NCBI RefSeq assembly: GCF_014646375.1
Contig: NZ_BMNI01000004.1
Span: 177,436-241,435 of the forward strand
DNA: 64,000 bases
From: Nocardioides phosphati
Lineage (GTDB): Bacteria > Actinomycetota > Actinomycetes > Propionibacteriales > Nocardioidaceae
Direction of reading: 5' to 3'
Part shown: one piece after another, positions 36,427-44,437 of the stretch
How positions within the stretch are numbered: position 1 is the stretch's first letter
How the letters are laid out: every line of letters begins with the position of its first letter
Position numbers and translations under genes: made by a program
The notes under the pieces: model-generated
What the model saw: the letters and a program-made list of their open reading frames with translations, nothing else
Databases searched by the model: none
Told to the model about the DNA's origin: nothing

Positions 36427-37848
36427 ATGGCGACCCCCATCGATCCGCAGTCCCTGGCGTTCTTCCTGGCCGAGAGCCGGAACATGCCGATCCACGTGGG
36501 CGGGCTGCTCCTCTTCGAGAAGCCCGACGACGCCGGCGACGACTACGTGCGCCGCCTCTACGAGGAGCAGCTGCTCACCGACCGGCTCAACCCGCTGTTC
36601 GCCAAGCGGCCGCACCGCTCGCTCGCGACGGCGGGCCAGTGGGTGTGGACCGAGGACGAGAACTTCGACATCGAGCACCACGTCCGCCACAGCGCCCTGC
36701 CCTCGCCGGGACGGATCCGTGAGCTCCTCGACCTCACCTCGCGCCTCCACGGCCAGCGGCTGGCGAGCGACCGGCCGCTGTGGGAGACGCACCTGATCGA
36801 GGGCCTCGCCGACGGCCGGATCGCGATGTACACCAAGATCCACCACGCCCTCGTCGACGGCGTCTCCGCTATGCGGCTGCTCTCGAGCAGCTTCTCCCCC
36901 GACCCCGACCAGCGCGGCATGAAGCCGCCGTTCGCGTGGCAGGAGAAGGCGCCGCGCGAGGCCCGGGAGCGGAGCCGCAGCGACCACGCGAAGGCGCTGG
37001 CCGAGATCCCGCCGAGCGCGATCCGCTCGACGCTGGCCGCGATCGCCGACGCCGCCGGGCTGCCGGGCGCGACCCTCAAGTCGCTGGGCAACTCGCTCGC
37101 GCTGCCGAAGGCCGGCCCGGTCTCCTTCGCAGCCCCGAAGACCATCCTCAACCAGCGGATCACGGGCGCCCGCCGCTTCGCCGCCGACGACTGGTCGTTC
37201 GAGCGGCTCAAGCGGGTGGGCAACGCCACCGGCACGACGATGAACGACGTCCTCCTGGCGATGAACGGCGGCGCCCTGCGCGCCTACCTCGAGGACCTCA
37301 ACGCCCTGCCCGACACCTCCCTGGTCTCGATGGTCCCGGTGGGGCTCAACGCCAAGCAGTCGGGCATCGCCTCGACCGCGGGCGGCAACGCCGTCGGCAC
37401 GCTGATGGTCCGGCTCGGCACCGAGCTCGCCGACCCGGCCGACCGGCTCCAGTCGATCCACGAGTCGATGGCCGCCGGCAAGGAGATGATGGCGTCGATG
37501 ACGAAGTCGCAGATCATGGCGATGGCCGGTCTCGGCATGGCGCCGTCGATGCTGACCCCGCTGCTGCGCCTCAACAGCGTGGTCAACCCGCCGTTCAACA
37601 TCACCATCTCCAACGTGCCGGGGCCGAAGCAGCCGATGTACTACAACGGCGCCAAGCTCGTCGGCATGTACCCCGCCTCCGTGCCCATGCACGGTCAGGC
37701 GCTCAACGTCACCGCGGTCTCCTACAACGGCCAGGTCGGCCTCGGCCTGACCGGCTGCCGCCGCACCGTGCCGCACCTGCAGCGCCTGCTGGTCCACCTC
37801 GAGGACGCCCTGGTCGACCTCGAGCGCGCCGCCGGCGTCCAATCCTGA
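36427..37848 (+). CDS. Wax ester synthase/diacylglycerol acyltransferase (WS/DGAT)
   Basis: 473 residues, the standard size. The catalytic HHxxxDG motif is KIHHALVDGVSAMRL (~138). MNDVLLAMNGGALRAYL and NITISNVPGPKQPMYYNGA near the C-terminus are the other family blocks. It esterifies acyl-CoA to diacylglycerol or fatty alcohols for storage lipid. The start has GGAGGAGAAGAGG upstream. TAGGCT at 36356-36361 is a plausible -10 giving a leader of about 60 nt. Confidence 0.95.
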   Translation: MATPIDPQSLAFFLAESRNMPIHVGGLLLFEKPDDAGDDYVRRLYEEQLLTDRLNPLFAKRPHRSLATAGQWVWTEDENFDIEHHVRHSALPSPGRIRELLDLTSRLHGQRLASDRPLWETHLIEGLADGRIAMYTKIHHALVDGVSAMRLLSSSFSPDPDQRGMKPPFAWQEKAPREARERSRSDHAKALAEIPPSAIRSTLAAIADAAGLPGATLKSLGNSLALPKAGPVSFAAPKTILNQRITGARRFAADDWSFERLKRVGNATGTTMNDVLLAMNGGALRAYLEDLNALPDTSLVSMVPVGLNAKQSGIASTAGGNAVGTLMVRLGTELADPADRLQSIHESMAAGKEMMASMTKSQIMAMAGLGMAPSMLTPLLRLNSVVNPPFNITISNVPGPKQPMYYNGAKLVGMYPASVPMHGQALNVTAVSYNGQVGLGLTGCRRTVPHLQRLLVHLEDALVDLERAAGVQS

Positions 37849-37874
37849 CGTCTGTGTAGTACAACTGGGGAGTG

Positions 37875-38657
37875 ATGGGGCGCCTTCGGAGAGGGCTCGG
37901 GCCGGCTACACGTGAACTCGCGCTTATCGCAGCGCTCTACCTCTTCTACTGCGCTGCGCGCACCGCTGCGAGCAGCGACCTGCGGGCAGCCACCGCCCGT
38001 GCGACCCAGCTCCGGCGCCTCGAGCGTGTCCTGCACCTGCCCGGCGAGGGCTGGTTCAACCGGCTCGCGACCGACCATGCATGGGTCGGGGTGACCGCGG
38101 ACTACTGGTACGCCAGCCTCCACTACCTCGTCACCGCGGGCGCCCTGGTCTGGCTCTTCGGCCGTGGCCGCACGACGTACGTCCACGCCCGCCGCGCCCT
38201 CGTGCTGGCCACCCTGGTCGCGCTCGGCTTCTACCTGACCCTGCCGACCGCACCGCCCCGGATGATGGACGGGTTCACCGACATCATGGCGCTCCACTCC
38301 GACCTCGGCTGGTGGGGCTCCTCCGGCTCGGCGCCCCAGGGCCTCGGCGGCCTGACGAACGAGCTCGCGGCTCTCCCCTCGATGCATGCCGGCTGGGCGC
38401 TCTGGGTCGCACTCGCCATCTGGTCCGTGACGGCCTCGCGACTGCTGCGGTGGCTCGGTGTGGTCTACGCGCTCGGCACCGACGTGGTCGTGGTCGTCAC
38501 CGCCAACCACTGGCTGGTGGACGTCGTGCTCGGCCAGGCGATCATCGCGGCCGCGTGGTGGGTCGTCCACCGCACGCCGTCCGCACCGCGCCCGGCCCGC
38601 GTGCCGGGCGAGGTCGCTCAGCCGACGAACCGGTACGCCGCCACGCCCGCGCCGTAG
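37875..38657 (+). CDS. PAP2-superfamily membrane protein (AUR1-like)
   Basis: 260 residues with about six membrane helices. The active-site pieces are LPSMHAGWALW (~165-175, His of PSMH) and TANHWLVDVVLG (~212-223, His and Asp). The first PAP2 motif (KxxxxxxRP) is not evident, as in the inositolphosphotransferase-like branch. It is likely a lipid phosphatase or phosphotransferase. It lies 26 bp after the WS/DGAT gene, so the pair may make neutral lipid from phosphatidate. Its 3' end overlaps the convergent methyltransferase gene by 40 bp. Confidence 0.87.
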   Translation: MGRLRRGLGPATRELALIAALYLFYCAARTAASSDLRAATARATQLRRLERVLHLPGEGWFNRLATDHAWVGVTADYWYASLHYLVTAGALVWLFGRGRTTYVHARRALVLATLVALGFYLTLPTAPPRMMDGFTDIMALHSDLGWWGSSGSAPQGLGGLTNELAALPSMHAGWALWVALAIWSVTASRLLRWLGVVYALGTDVVVVVTANHWLVDVVLGQAIIAAAWWVVHRTPSAPRPARVPGEVAQPTNRYAATPAP

Positions 38658-39841
38658 GTCGCTGCAGCCGCGCGGAGCCGTGCCTCGGTGATCTCGCTGA
38701 CCCGCTCGAAGCCGGCCGCGCGGGCAGGCGAGCCGGCACGGGTCGGCTCCGGGGCGTTGACGCTGATCGAGAGGCGCGAGCCCCCGTCGGCCGCGTCGGC
38801 CAGCAGCGCCGCGTGCCCCGTCGTACCGGAGCCGGCGTAGAAGTCGAGGACGACGGCGTCGGGCGGGTAGGTCTCGAGGATCCTCCGGAGCAGGCCGGTC
38901 GGCTTGGGTGACTCGAAGACCTTGCCGACGAGCGCCTTGACCTCGGCGACCGCGGTGTCTGTCGAGCCGACCTCGTCGTGGGTCCAGATCGTGCGGAGCT
39001 TCTTGCGACGGTCGGGGTGGAGCCAGTCGCGCTGGAAGATGTCGACGCGCTCCCCCAGCCGGCCGCGGATCGTGCGGCAGACGAGGTCGTCGGGGCGCTC
39101 CGCGGCGAGCGCGACCGACCAGCGCCACACGGCAGGGGCGCCGTCGCCGAAGACCGGCCAGATCTCCCGGGCGCCCTCGAAGGCCTGCACGCCGACGCGG
39201 CCGGTGACCGGGTCGCCGTACAGGGGGTAGGCGAGCGTGCGGCACGTCTCGGGGTTGGACTTCTTGTTGGTGTTGCGCAGCGGGAGGTGGCGGAAGCGGC
39301 GGCCGTCGTCGTGGACCTGCGGGAAGTCGAGCTCGCTCACCTCGTGTGTGCTCGTCGGGTCGAGCGCGCAGTCGGCCAGCGAGCGGGCGTAGACGAGGAG
39401 GTACTCGTGGTTCGTCGCGAAGAAGGGACCGAGCTGACGGCCCTTGGCGTTGAGGTTGACGACCACCTGGGCCACGAAGTTCCGCTCGCCGAAGACCTCG
39501 TCGAGCAGCAGCCGCAGGTGCGCGACCTCGTTGTCGTCGATGCTGGCGAAGAGCGCCCCACCCGGCGCCATCAGGTCACGCGCCGCCTCCAGCCGGGGTC
39601 GGAGCATGCCGGTCCAGGCCTCGTGGCGCCCGCGCCCGTAGCCCTGCTTGTCGGCGTACGCGAAGCCGTTGCCGGTGTTGTAGGGCGGGTCGATGTAAAC
39701 CAGGTCGACCTCGCGCCCGCCGAGCTCGGGCAGCTTCGGGAGCAGCGGCAGCACGTCGAGGTTGTCGCCCTCGACGAAGACCGTGCGCGCGCCGTCGGGA
39801 CCCGCCGGCGGGTTGCCCGGGTCGGGGCGCAGCTCGGCCAC
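38618..39841 (-). CDS. Orphan site-specific DNA methyltransferase (N6-adenine type)
   Basis: 407 residues, GTG start. The catalytic motif DPPYNTGNGFAY lies at ~50, and the S-adenosylmethionine motif FYAGSGTTGHA comes late (~335). That order, catalytic motif first, is the beta class typical of type III Mod and CcrM-like enzymes. The central region (HLPLRNTNKKSNPET) resembles type III Mod target-recognition regions. No Res subunit or other restriction gene is in the window, so it may be an epigenetic orphan. It overlaps the convergent PAP2 gene by 40 bp. Confidence 0.9.
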   Translation of the reverse strand: MAELRPDPGNPPAGPDGARTVFVEGDNLDVLPLLPKLPELGGREVDLVYIDPPYNTGNGFAYADKQGYGRGRHEAWTGMLRPRLEAARDLMAPGGALFASIDDNEVAHLRLLLDEVFGERNFVAQVVVNLNAKGRQLGPFFATNHEYLLVYARSLADCALDPTSTHEVSELDFPQVHDDGRRFRHLPLRNTNKKSNPETCRTLAYPLYGDPVTGRVGVQAFEGAREIWPVFGDGAPAVWRWSVALAAERPDDLVCRTIRGRLGERVDIFQRDWLHPDRRKKLRTIWTHDEVGSTDTAVAEVKALVGKVFESPKPTGLLRRILETYPPDAVVLDFYAGSGTTGHAALLADAADGGSRLSISVNAPEPTRAGSPARAAGFERVSEITEARLRAAAATYGAGVAAYRFVG

Positions 39842-39844
39842 GCC

Positions 39845-40186
39845 TCAGGCCCGCGGAGCCCGGACGCGCCTGGCCAGGTCGGCGTGCGCGAGCAGCACCT
39901 CGAAGGGCAGGTTGGACGGCGGGTACGTCGCGATCGGCTGGTTGCCGGTGAACACGACGTACGCCGTGGTGCCGCCGGGCGCGACCTTGAGGATCGAGCC
40001 GTCCTTCACCGTGGCCGCCTGCTTCATCGCCTTGCGGCGGGCGGTGACGGACTTCGCCCGCTTCGCCGCGGCGGCACCAGCCTGCTTGCCGCCGTTGTCC
40101 CAGGCGATCTTGGCCTGCGGGCCGTACTTCACGGCGAGCTTCGCGCCCGCCCCGAGCACCTTCGCGGTCGTGGTGGCCTTGCCCAT
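39845..40186 (-). CDS. Small hypothetical basic protein
   Basis: 113 residues from the ATG at 40186 with GGGGAGA upstream. Basic Lys/Arg/Ala-rich N-terminal half (AKLAVKYGPQAKIAWDNGGKQAG, AKRAKSVTARRKAMKQA), then a short region with beta character. No membrane segment. I recognise no family. Its stop is 3 bp before the DNA methyltransferase start, so they are probably co-transcribed. A nucleic-acid-binding partner of the methyltransferase is possible but unproven. Confidence 0.65.
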   Translation of the reverse strand: MGKATTTAKVLGAGAKLAVKYGPQAKIAWDNGGKQAGAAAAKRAKSVTARRKAMKQAATVKDGSILKVAPGGTTAYVVFTGNQPIATYPPSNLPFEVLLAHADLARRVRAPRA

Positions 40187-40275
40187 CGGCTCTCCCCTTG
40201 TCGTGCGCCCGCCGGTGCGTGCCGGCCGGCGTGTGAGGTGCCCCGCGTCATCGACCGGCGGGACCCTTCCGACGA

Positions 40276-40281
40276 TATCGT
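40276..40281 (+). promoter_or_regulatory. -10 box of the small gene at 40289, leaderless start
   Basis: TATCGT, then seven bases to the ATG at 40289, without a Shine-Dalgarno. Confidence 0.45.
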
Positions 40282-40288
40282 CCGGCGC

Positions 40289-40666
40289 ATGAAGAAGCCG
40301 CGCCTGCCACAGATCCCGAAGGCAGCCCTGCCCGCACCCCTCTCCGCGGCGCTGCCCTCGCCGGCGACGGTGCGGACGTCGGTGCGGACCGCCCGGCTCG
40401 CGGTGAAGGTGACGGTCGCGGCCGTCCCGCCGGTGATCCGGCACGGCGACCTGCGCGCCGTGAAGCACCTGCCGTTCGTGCTCACCCACCTCGACGACGC
40501 GGCCGTCGTGGCCGGCGCGATCACCGACCCGGTCGGCAGCGCGGTCCGCGCGCCCGGCGCAGCCGCGCGCCTCGGCGTACGTGGTGCCGTGGGCGGGGCC
40601 CGCCTCGGTGTGCGTGGCGGCAACGCGGTGCTCCGCACGCCGGGTCGCGTGATCCGCCGCCGCTGA
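40289..40666 (+). CDS. Small hypothetical basic protein, divergent partner
   Basis: 125 residues, Pro-rich and basic (MKKPRLPQIPKAALPAPL), ending in Arg-rich AARLGVRGAVGGARLGVRGG-like repeats and a terminal RRR. It is divergent from the similarly basic gene at 39845. Leaderless start after TATCGT. No family recognised. The net charge suggests nucleic acid or membrane-surface binding; that is inference only. Confidence 0.55.
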   Translation: MKKPRLPQIPKAALPAPLSAALPSPATVRTSVRTARLAVKVTVAAVPPVIRHGDLRAVKHLPFVLTHLDDAAVVAGAITDPVGSAVRAPGAAARLGVRGAVGGARLGVRGGNAVLRTPGRVIRRR

Positions 40667-40684
40667 CGCGCGGTCTCCCCGCTG

Positions 40685-40969
40685 TCAGGCGGGGCTGTTG
40701 CCGGCCGTGTCCGTGCCGGCGAGCGGGTCGGCGGGGAGGTCCTCGGGCTTGACGTTCTCCGGCTGCAGCCACTGCAGCCCGTTGCCCATGAAGGTGTGCA
40801 CGAAGCCGCAGCGCAGGCAGACCGCACCGTCGGCGGACTTGTTGGCCCAGTCGAGGTCGAAGAAGGACATGCCGCTCGTGTTCATCTTGATCTCGCGCTG
40901 CAGGAACCGGGTGCCACCGCAGACGTGGCAGGCCAGGAAGCGCTTCAGCGGCATCAGGTAGACGTGCAT
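40685..40969 (-). CDS. Small zinc-ribbon-like protein
   Basis: 94 residues. Two knuckles, CHVCGG (~14-19) and CLRCGF (~51-56), frame a ~35-residue insert and look like a rubredoxin-like zinc ribbon. The C-terminal tail (PENVKPEDLPADPLAGTDTAGNS) is disordered. The ATG at 40969 is divergent from the THUMP-like methyltransferase gene. Function unknown; a nucleic-acid or protein adaptor is typical for this fold. Confidence 0.7.
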   Translation of the reverse strand: MHVYLMPLKRFLACHVCGGTRFLQREIKMNTSGMSFFDLDWANKSADGAVCLRCGFVHTFMGNGLQWLQPENVKPEDLPADPLAGTDTAGNSPA

Positions 40970-40997
40970 GGCCTCAGGGTCCCACGCACGACTTCGT

Positions 40998-41003
40998 TAC
41001 GCT
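40998..41003 (+). promoter_or_regulatory. -10 box of the methyltransferase at 41010, leaderless start
   Basis: TACGCT with six bases to the GTG at 41010 and no Shine-Dalgarno. Confidence 0.5.
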
Positions 41004-41009
41004 CCGCGC

Positions 41010-42200
41010 GTGGACCTCGATGCCTTCCGCTGGCTGCTCACCGACGCCGGCCAGCAGCTGCTCGGCCGCGCCGCCCATGCGTACGCCGACGCGGCCGGCG
41101 ACCCGGTGGCCGCGGCGTCCGCGGTGCGCAGGATCGAGCCGGACGCCGCGCGCGCGACCGCCGCGCTGAGCCAGGTGCAGCTGCGGGTGCGCGCGGTGGC
41201 GAAGTTCGGCGACGACGCGCTGCGGATGTACTTCGTGCCCGACGCCCTCGAGCAGGCCACACGCCCGCGGATCGCCGCGCACCGGGCCGCACGACTGGCC
41301 GCCTTCCAGCCCACGAGCGTCGTCGACCTCGGCTGTGGCATCGGCGGCGACCTCGCGGCGTTCGCGCGGGCGGGGCTGACCGCCGCCGGTGTCGACCTGG
41401 ACCCGCTGCGCGTGGAGGTGGCCCGGGCCAACCTCGAGGCGCTCGGCCTGCAGGGTGCGGTGATGGTCGCCGACTCCACCCAGCTCGACCTCGACGGCTT
41501 CGGCGCCTGCTTCGCCGACCCGGCGCGGCGCACGAGCTCGGGAAGGGTTTTCGACGTCAACGGCTGGACGCCCTCGTGGGAGTTCGTGCTCGGCCTCTTC
41601 GCCCGCGCCTCGGTCGTCAAGGTCGCCCCCGGCATCCCCCACGACCTGCTCCCCGAGGGCGTCGAGGCCGAGTGGGTCAGCGAGGCCGGCGACCTCAAGG
41701 AGGCCGCGCTCTGGTCCCCGTCGCTGGCCACCGCGCGCCGCCGCGCAACCGTCATCCCGGCCTCCGGCGGGCTCGCGACGCTCACCGACGAGGACGACCC
41801 GTGGCAGGGGCAGGCCGAGCGGCCGGTCCGCGCGATGGGCGGCTACCTCTACGAGCCCGACGACGCCGTGATCCGCTCCGGCCTGGTCACCGCCGTGGCC
41901 GCGGGCGTCGACGGCGGCCTGGTCGACGAGAAGATCGCGTGGGTCACCGCCGACAGCGCGTTCCGCACTCCCTTCGCGCGCACCTATCGCGTCGTCGAGG
42001 AGCTCCCCTACCGCGAGAAGCAGCTCAAGGCGGCCCTGCGCGAGCGGGGCATCGGACGCCTCGCGATCAAGCCGCGGGGCGTGCAGGTCGTGCCCGAGCA
42101 GCTGCGCAAGCGGCTCGCGCTGAGCGGCGACAACGAGGGCACGCTGGTGATGACCCGCGTGGCCGGCGCCGGGGCGGCGTACCTCGTCGAGCCGCTCTGA
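41010..42200 (+). CDS. Class I SAM-dependent methyltransferase with THUMP-like C-terminal domain
   Basis: 396 residues from the GTG at 41010 (VDLDAFRWLL). The Rossmann motif I is VVDLGCGIGGDLAAFA (~107) and motif II GVDLDPLRVEVARANLEALG. CFADPARRTSSGRVF is the motif IV region. The last ~75 residues (KQLKAALRERGIGRLAIKPRGVQV) match the THUMP-like domain associated with RNA modification. It is probably an RNA methyltransferase. The gene ends 41 bp before ddaH but each has its own -10 box. Confidence 0.85.
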   Translation: MDLDAFRWLLTDAGQQLLGRAAHAYADAAGDPVAAASAVRRIEPDAARATAALSQVQLRVRAVAKFGDDALRMYFVPDALEQATRPRIAAHRAARLAAFQPTSVVDLGCGIGGDLAAFARAGLTAAGVDLDPLRVEVARANLEALGLQGAVMVADSTQLDLDGFGACFADPARRTSSGRVFDVNGWTPSWEFVLGLFARASVVKVAPGIPHDLLPEGVEAEWVSEAGDLKEAALWSPSLATARRRATVIPASGGLATLTDEDDPWQGQAERPVRAMGGYLYEPDDAVIRSGLVTAVAAGVDGGLVDEKIAWVTADSAFRTPFARTYRVVEELPYREKQLKAALRERGIGRLAIKPRGVQVVPEQLRKRLALSGDNEGTLVMTRVAGAGAAYLVEPL

Positions 42201-42229
42201 TTCAGCCGCCGCGGGCATCAGCCCGGGAG

Positions 42230-42235
42230 TACCGT
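42230..42235 (+). promoter_or_regulatory. -10 box of ddaH, leaderless start
   Basis: TACCGT, six bases, then the ATG at 42242. Confidence 0.5.
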
Positions 42236-42241
42236 CGTCGC

Positions 42242-43102
42242 ATGGCGGAGATGGCAATCCCGGACACGCCTGTGAACGGCCCCCTGACCCGGCGGGCCCG
42301 CAGGCGGCGCTACCTCATGTGCCCGCCCGACCACTTCGCGGTCACCTACGAGATCAACCCGTGGATGGACGTCTCCCGGCCGGTCGACGCCGCGCTCGCC
42401 CGGGCGCAGTGGGAGCACCTCCGCCGCACGTACGTCGACCTCGGCCACACCGTCGAGCTCGTCGACCCGCTGCCCGGCCTGCCCGACATGGTCTACGCCG
42501 CCAACGGCGCCTTCACCCTCGGCGGCCGCGCGCTCGCCGTACGTTTCCGGCACCCCGAGCGTGCCCCCGAGGCCCCGGCGTACGCCGCGTGGCTGGCCGC
42601 CGCGGGCCTGCAGGTGACGGAGCCGGTCGCGGTCAACGAGGGCGAGGGCGACTTCCTGCTGGCCGGTGACTGGCTGCTCGCCGGCATGGGCTTCCGCAGC
42701 GACCCGGCCGCCCACGCGGAGGCGCAGGAGCTCTTCGGCATCCCCGTCGTCTCGCTGCAGCTCGTGGACCCGCGGTTCTACCACCTCGACACGGCGCTCG
42801 CGGTGCTCGACGACCGCACCGTCGCGTGGTGGCCGCCGGCGTTCAGCCCGGGCAGCCAGGCGGTCGTGCGCCGCCTCTTCCCCGACGCGATCGAGGCGAC
42901 CGAGGCCGACGCCGTCGCGTTCGGGCTCAACGCGGTCTCCGACGGGCGCCACGTCGTGGTCGCGGCCGCAGCCCACGGCCTGCGCGCCCAGCTCGCCGAC
43001 CGCGGCTTCGTGCCGGTGCCGGTCGACATGTCCGAGCTGCTCAAGGGCGGCGGCGGGGCGAAGTGCTGCACGCTCGAGGTCCGCTCGGAGGAGGTCGCGT
43101 GA
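42242..43102 (+). CDS. ddaH: Dimethylargininase (DDAH) family amidinotransferase-fold hydrolase
   Basis: 286 residues. Pentein fold: YLMCPPDHFAVTYEINPWMD at the N-terminus, MVYAANGAFTLG, NEGEGDFLLAG, the catalytic His in FYHLDTALAVL (~180) and the nucleophilic Cys in GGAKCCTLEV near the C-terminus. DDAH hydrolyses methylated arginines to citrulline and methylamines; some bacterial relatives act on other guanidines. The next gene, rocD, overlaps by 4 bp, so an arginine/ornithine catabolic role is likely. Leaderless promoter. Confidence 0.88.
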   Translation: MAEMAIPDTPVNGPLTRRARRRRYLMCPPDHFAVTYEINPWMDVSRPVDAALARAQWEHLRRTYVDLGHTVELVDPLPGLPDMVYAANGAFTLGGRALAVRFRHPERAPEAPAYAAWLAAAGLQVTEPVAVNEGEGDFLLAGDWLLAGMGFRSDPAAHAEAQELFGIPVVSLQLVDPRFYHLDTALAVLDDRTVAWWPPAFSPGSQAVVRRLFPDAIEATEADAVAFGLNAVSDGRHVVVAAAAHGLRAQLADRGFVPVPVDMSELLKGGGGAKCCTLEVRSEEVA

Positions 43103-44298
43103 GCACGGCCGACCACCTCGCGCTGGCCGCGGCCCACGCCGCCCACAACTACGCCCCGCTGCCGATCGTCGCCGCCCATGCCGAGGGCGTCTGGGTCACC
43201 GACGTCGAGGGCCGACGCCACCTCGACTTCCTGGCGGCGTACTCCGCGCTCAACTTCGGCCACGGCCACCCGCGCATCCTCGCCGCCGCCCACGCCCAGC
43301 TGGACCGGCTGACCCTGGTGTCGCGCGCCTTCTCGCACGACCGCTTCGGTCCCTTCTGCGCGGCACTCGCCGATCTCGTCGGCAAGGACATGGTGCTGCC
43401 CATGAACACCGGCGCCGAGGCGGTCGAGACCGGCCTCAAGCTCGCGCGCCTCTGGGGCGAGAAGGTCAAGGGAGTCCCGTGCGAGGAGTCGGTCGTCGTC
43501 GTGGCCTCGGGCAACTTCCACGGCCGCACCACCACGATCATCAGCTTCTCCGACGACCCGGTCGCCCACGACGGCTTCGGCCCGTGGACCCCCGGCTTCC
43601 GCACGGTCCCGTACGCCGACCCCGCGGCGCTCACGGCCGCCCTCGACGACCCGCGCGTCGTCGCGGTGCTGCTCGAGCCGGTGCAGGGCGAGTCGGGCGT
43701 GATCGTGCCCCCGCCCGACTACCTCCCGCAGGTGCGTGCGGCGTGCACGCAGGCCGGCGTCCTGCTGATCGCGGACGAGGTGCAGAGCGGCCTGGCCCGC
43801 ACCGGCCGGACGCTGGCGTGCGACCACTGGGGCGTCACCCCCGACGTGGTGCTGCTCGGCAAGGCGCTGGGCGGCGGGGTGCTGCCGGTCTCGGCGGTCT
43901 GCGCGGACGACGACGTGCTCGGCGTCTTCGAGCCGGGGCAGCACGGGTCGACGTTCGGCGGGAACCCGCTCGCCTGCGCCGTCGGGCTGGAGGTCGTCAC
44001 GATGCTCTCCGACGGCACGTGGCAGGCCCGGGCGACGTCGCTCGGGGTCCACCTCCGGTCGCGCCTCGACGAGCTGGTCGGCCACGGGCTCACCGGCGTC
44101 CGCAGCCTCGGCCTCTGGGCGGGCATCGACGTCGCGCCCGAGGTCGGCACCGGGCGCCAGGTCTGCGAGCGGCTGCTCTCCCGCGGGGTGCTCGCGAAGG
44201 ACACCCATGGGCAGACGCTGCGGCTGGCTCCCCCGTTGGTGGTCGAACCCGACGAGATCGACCAGGCGATGGACGCGCTGGCCTCCGCCCTGCACTGA
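43099..44298 (+). CDS. rocD: Ornithine--oxo-acid aminotransferase
   Basis: 399 residues, GTG start overlapping ddaH's stop (GTGA). Class III PLP aminotransferase: VWVTDVEGRRHLDFLAAYSALNFGH, FHGRTTTIISFS, EPVQGESGVIVPP, IADEVQSGLARTG, and the PLP Lys in LLGKALGGG (~255). It converts ornithine and 2-oxoglutarate to glutamate semialdehyde and glutamate. Paired with ddaH it suggests use of arginine derivatives as nitrogen source. It is followed by a long palindrome before convergent tsaD. Confidence 0.94.
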   Translation: MSTADHLALAAAHAAHNYAPLPIVAAHAEGVWVTDVEGRRHLDFLAAYSALNFGHGHPRILAAAHAQLDRLTLVSRAFSHDRFGPFCAALADLVGKDMVLPMNTGAEAVETGLKLARLWGEKVKGVPCEESVVVVASGNFHGRTTTIISFSDDPVAHDGFGPWTPGFRTVPYADPAALTAALDDPRVVAVLLEPVQGESGVIVPPPDYLPQVRAACTQAGVLLIADEVQSGLARTGRTLACDHWGVTPDVVLLGKALGGGVLPVSAVCADDDVLGVFEPGQHGSTFGGNPLACAVGLEVVTMLSDGTWQARATSLGVHLRSRLDELVGHGLTGVRSLGLWAGIDVAPEVGTGRQVCERLLSRGVLAKDTHGQTLRLAPPLVVEPDEIDQAMDALASALH

Positions 44299-44300
44299 GC

Positions 44301-44424
44301 CGCGCGCAGCGCGGCCGGAACGAGGGGGAACCCCCGTCAATGGCTGGGTCTGGCGGGAGGAGCGAGGAACGAGCGACGGATGGTCTTGGCGGGGGTCCCC
44401 CTCGTGCAGGTCGCGCTGCGCGCG
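44301..44424. repeat. Long near-palindrome between rocD and tsaD
   Basis: Outer arms CGCGCGCAGCGC (44301-44312) and its exact complement (44413-44424). Inner arms of ~20 bp (44320-44340 with 44386-44405) pair with few mismatches, leaving a ~45-bp loop rich in GAGCGA/GAACGA. It fills the gap between convergent genes. It is probably a bidirectional terminator, or a REP-like element. Confidence 0.7.
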
Positions 44425-44437
44425 ACCGGCTGAGGGA

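Noticed and set aside
35128..37842. 904-codon minus-strand open frame
   Set aside because: It crosses FUSC in a wrong frame and runs antisense to WS/DGAT. Composition is typical of GC shadow.
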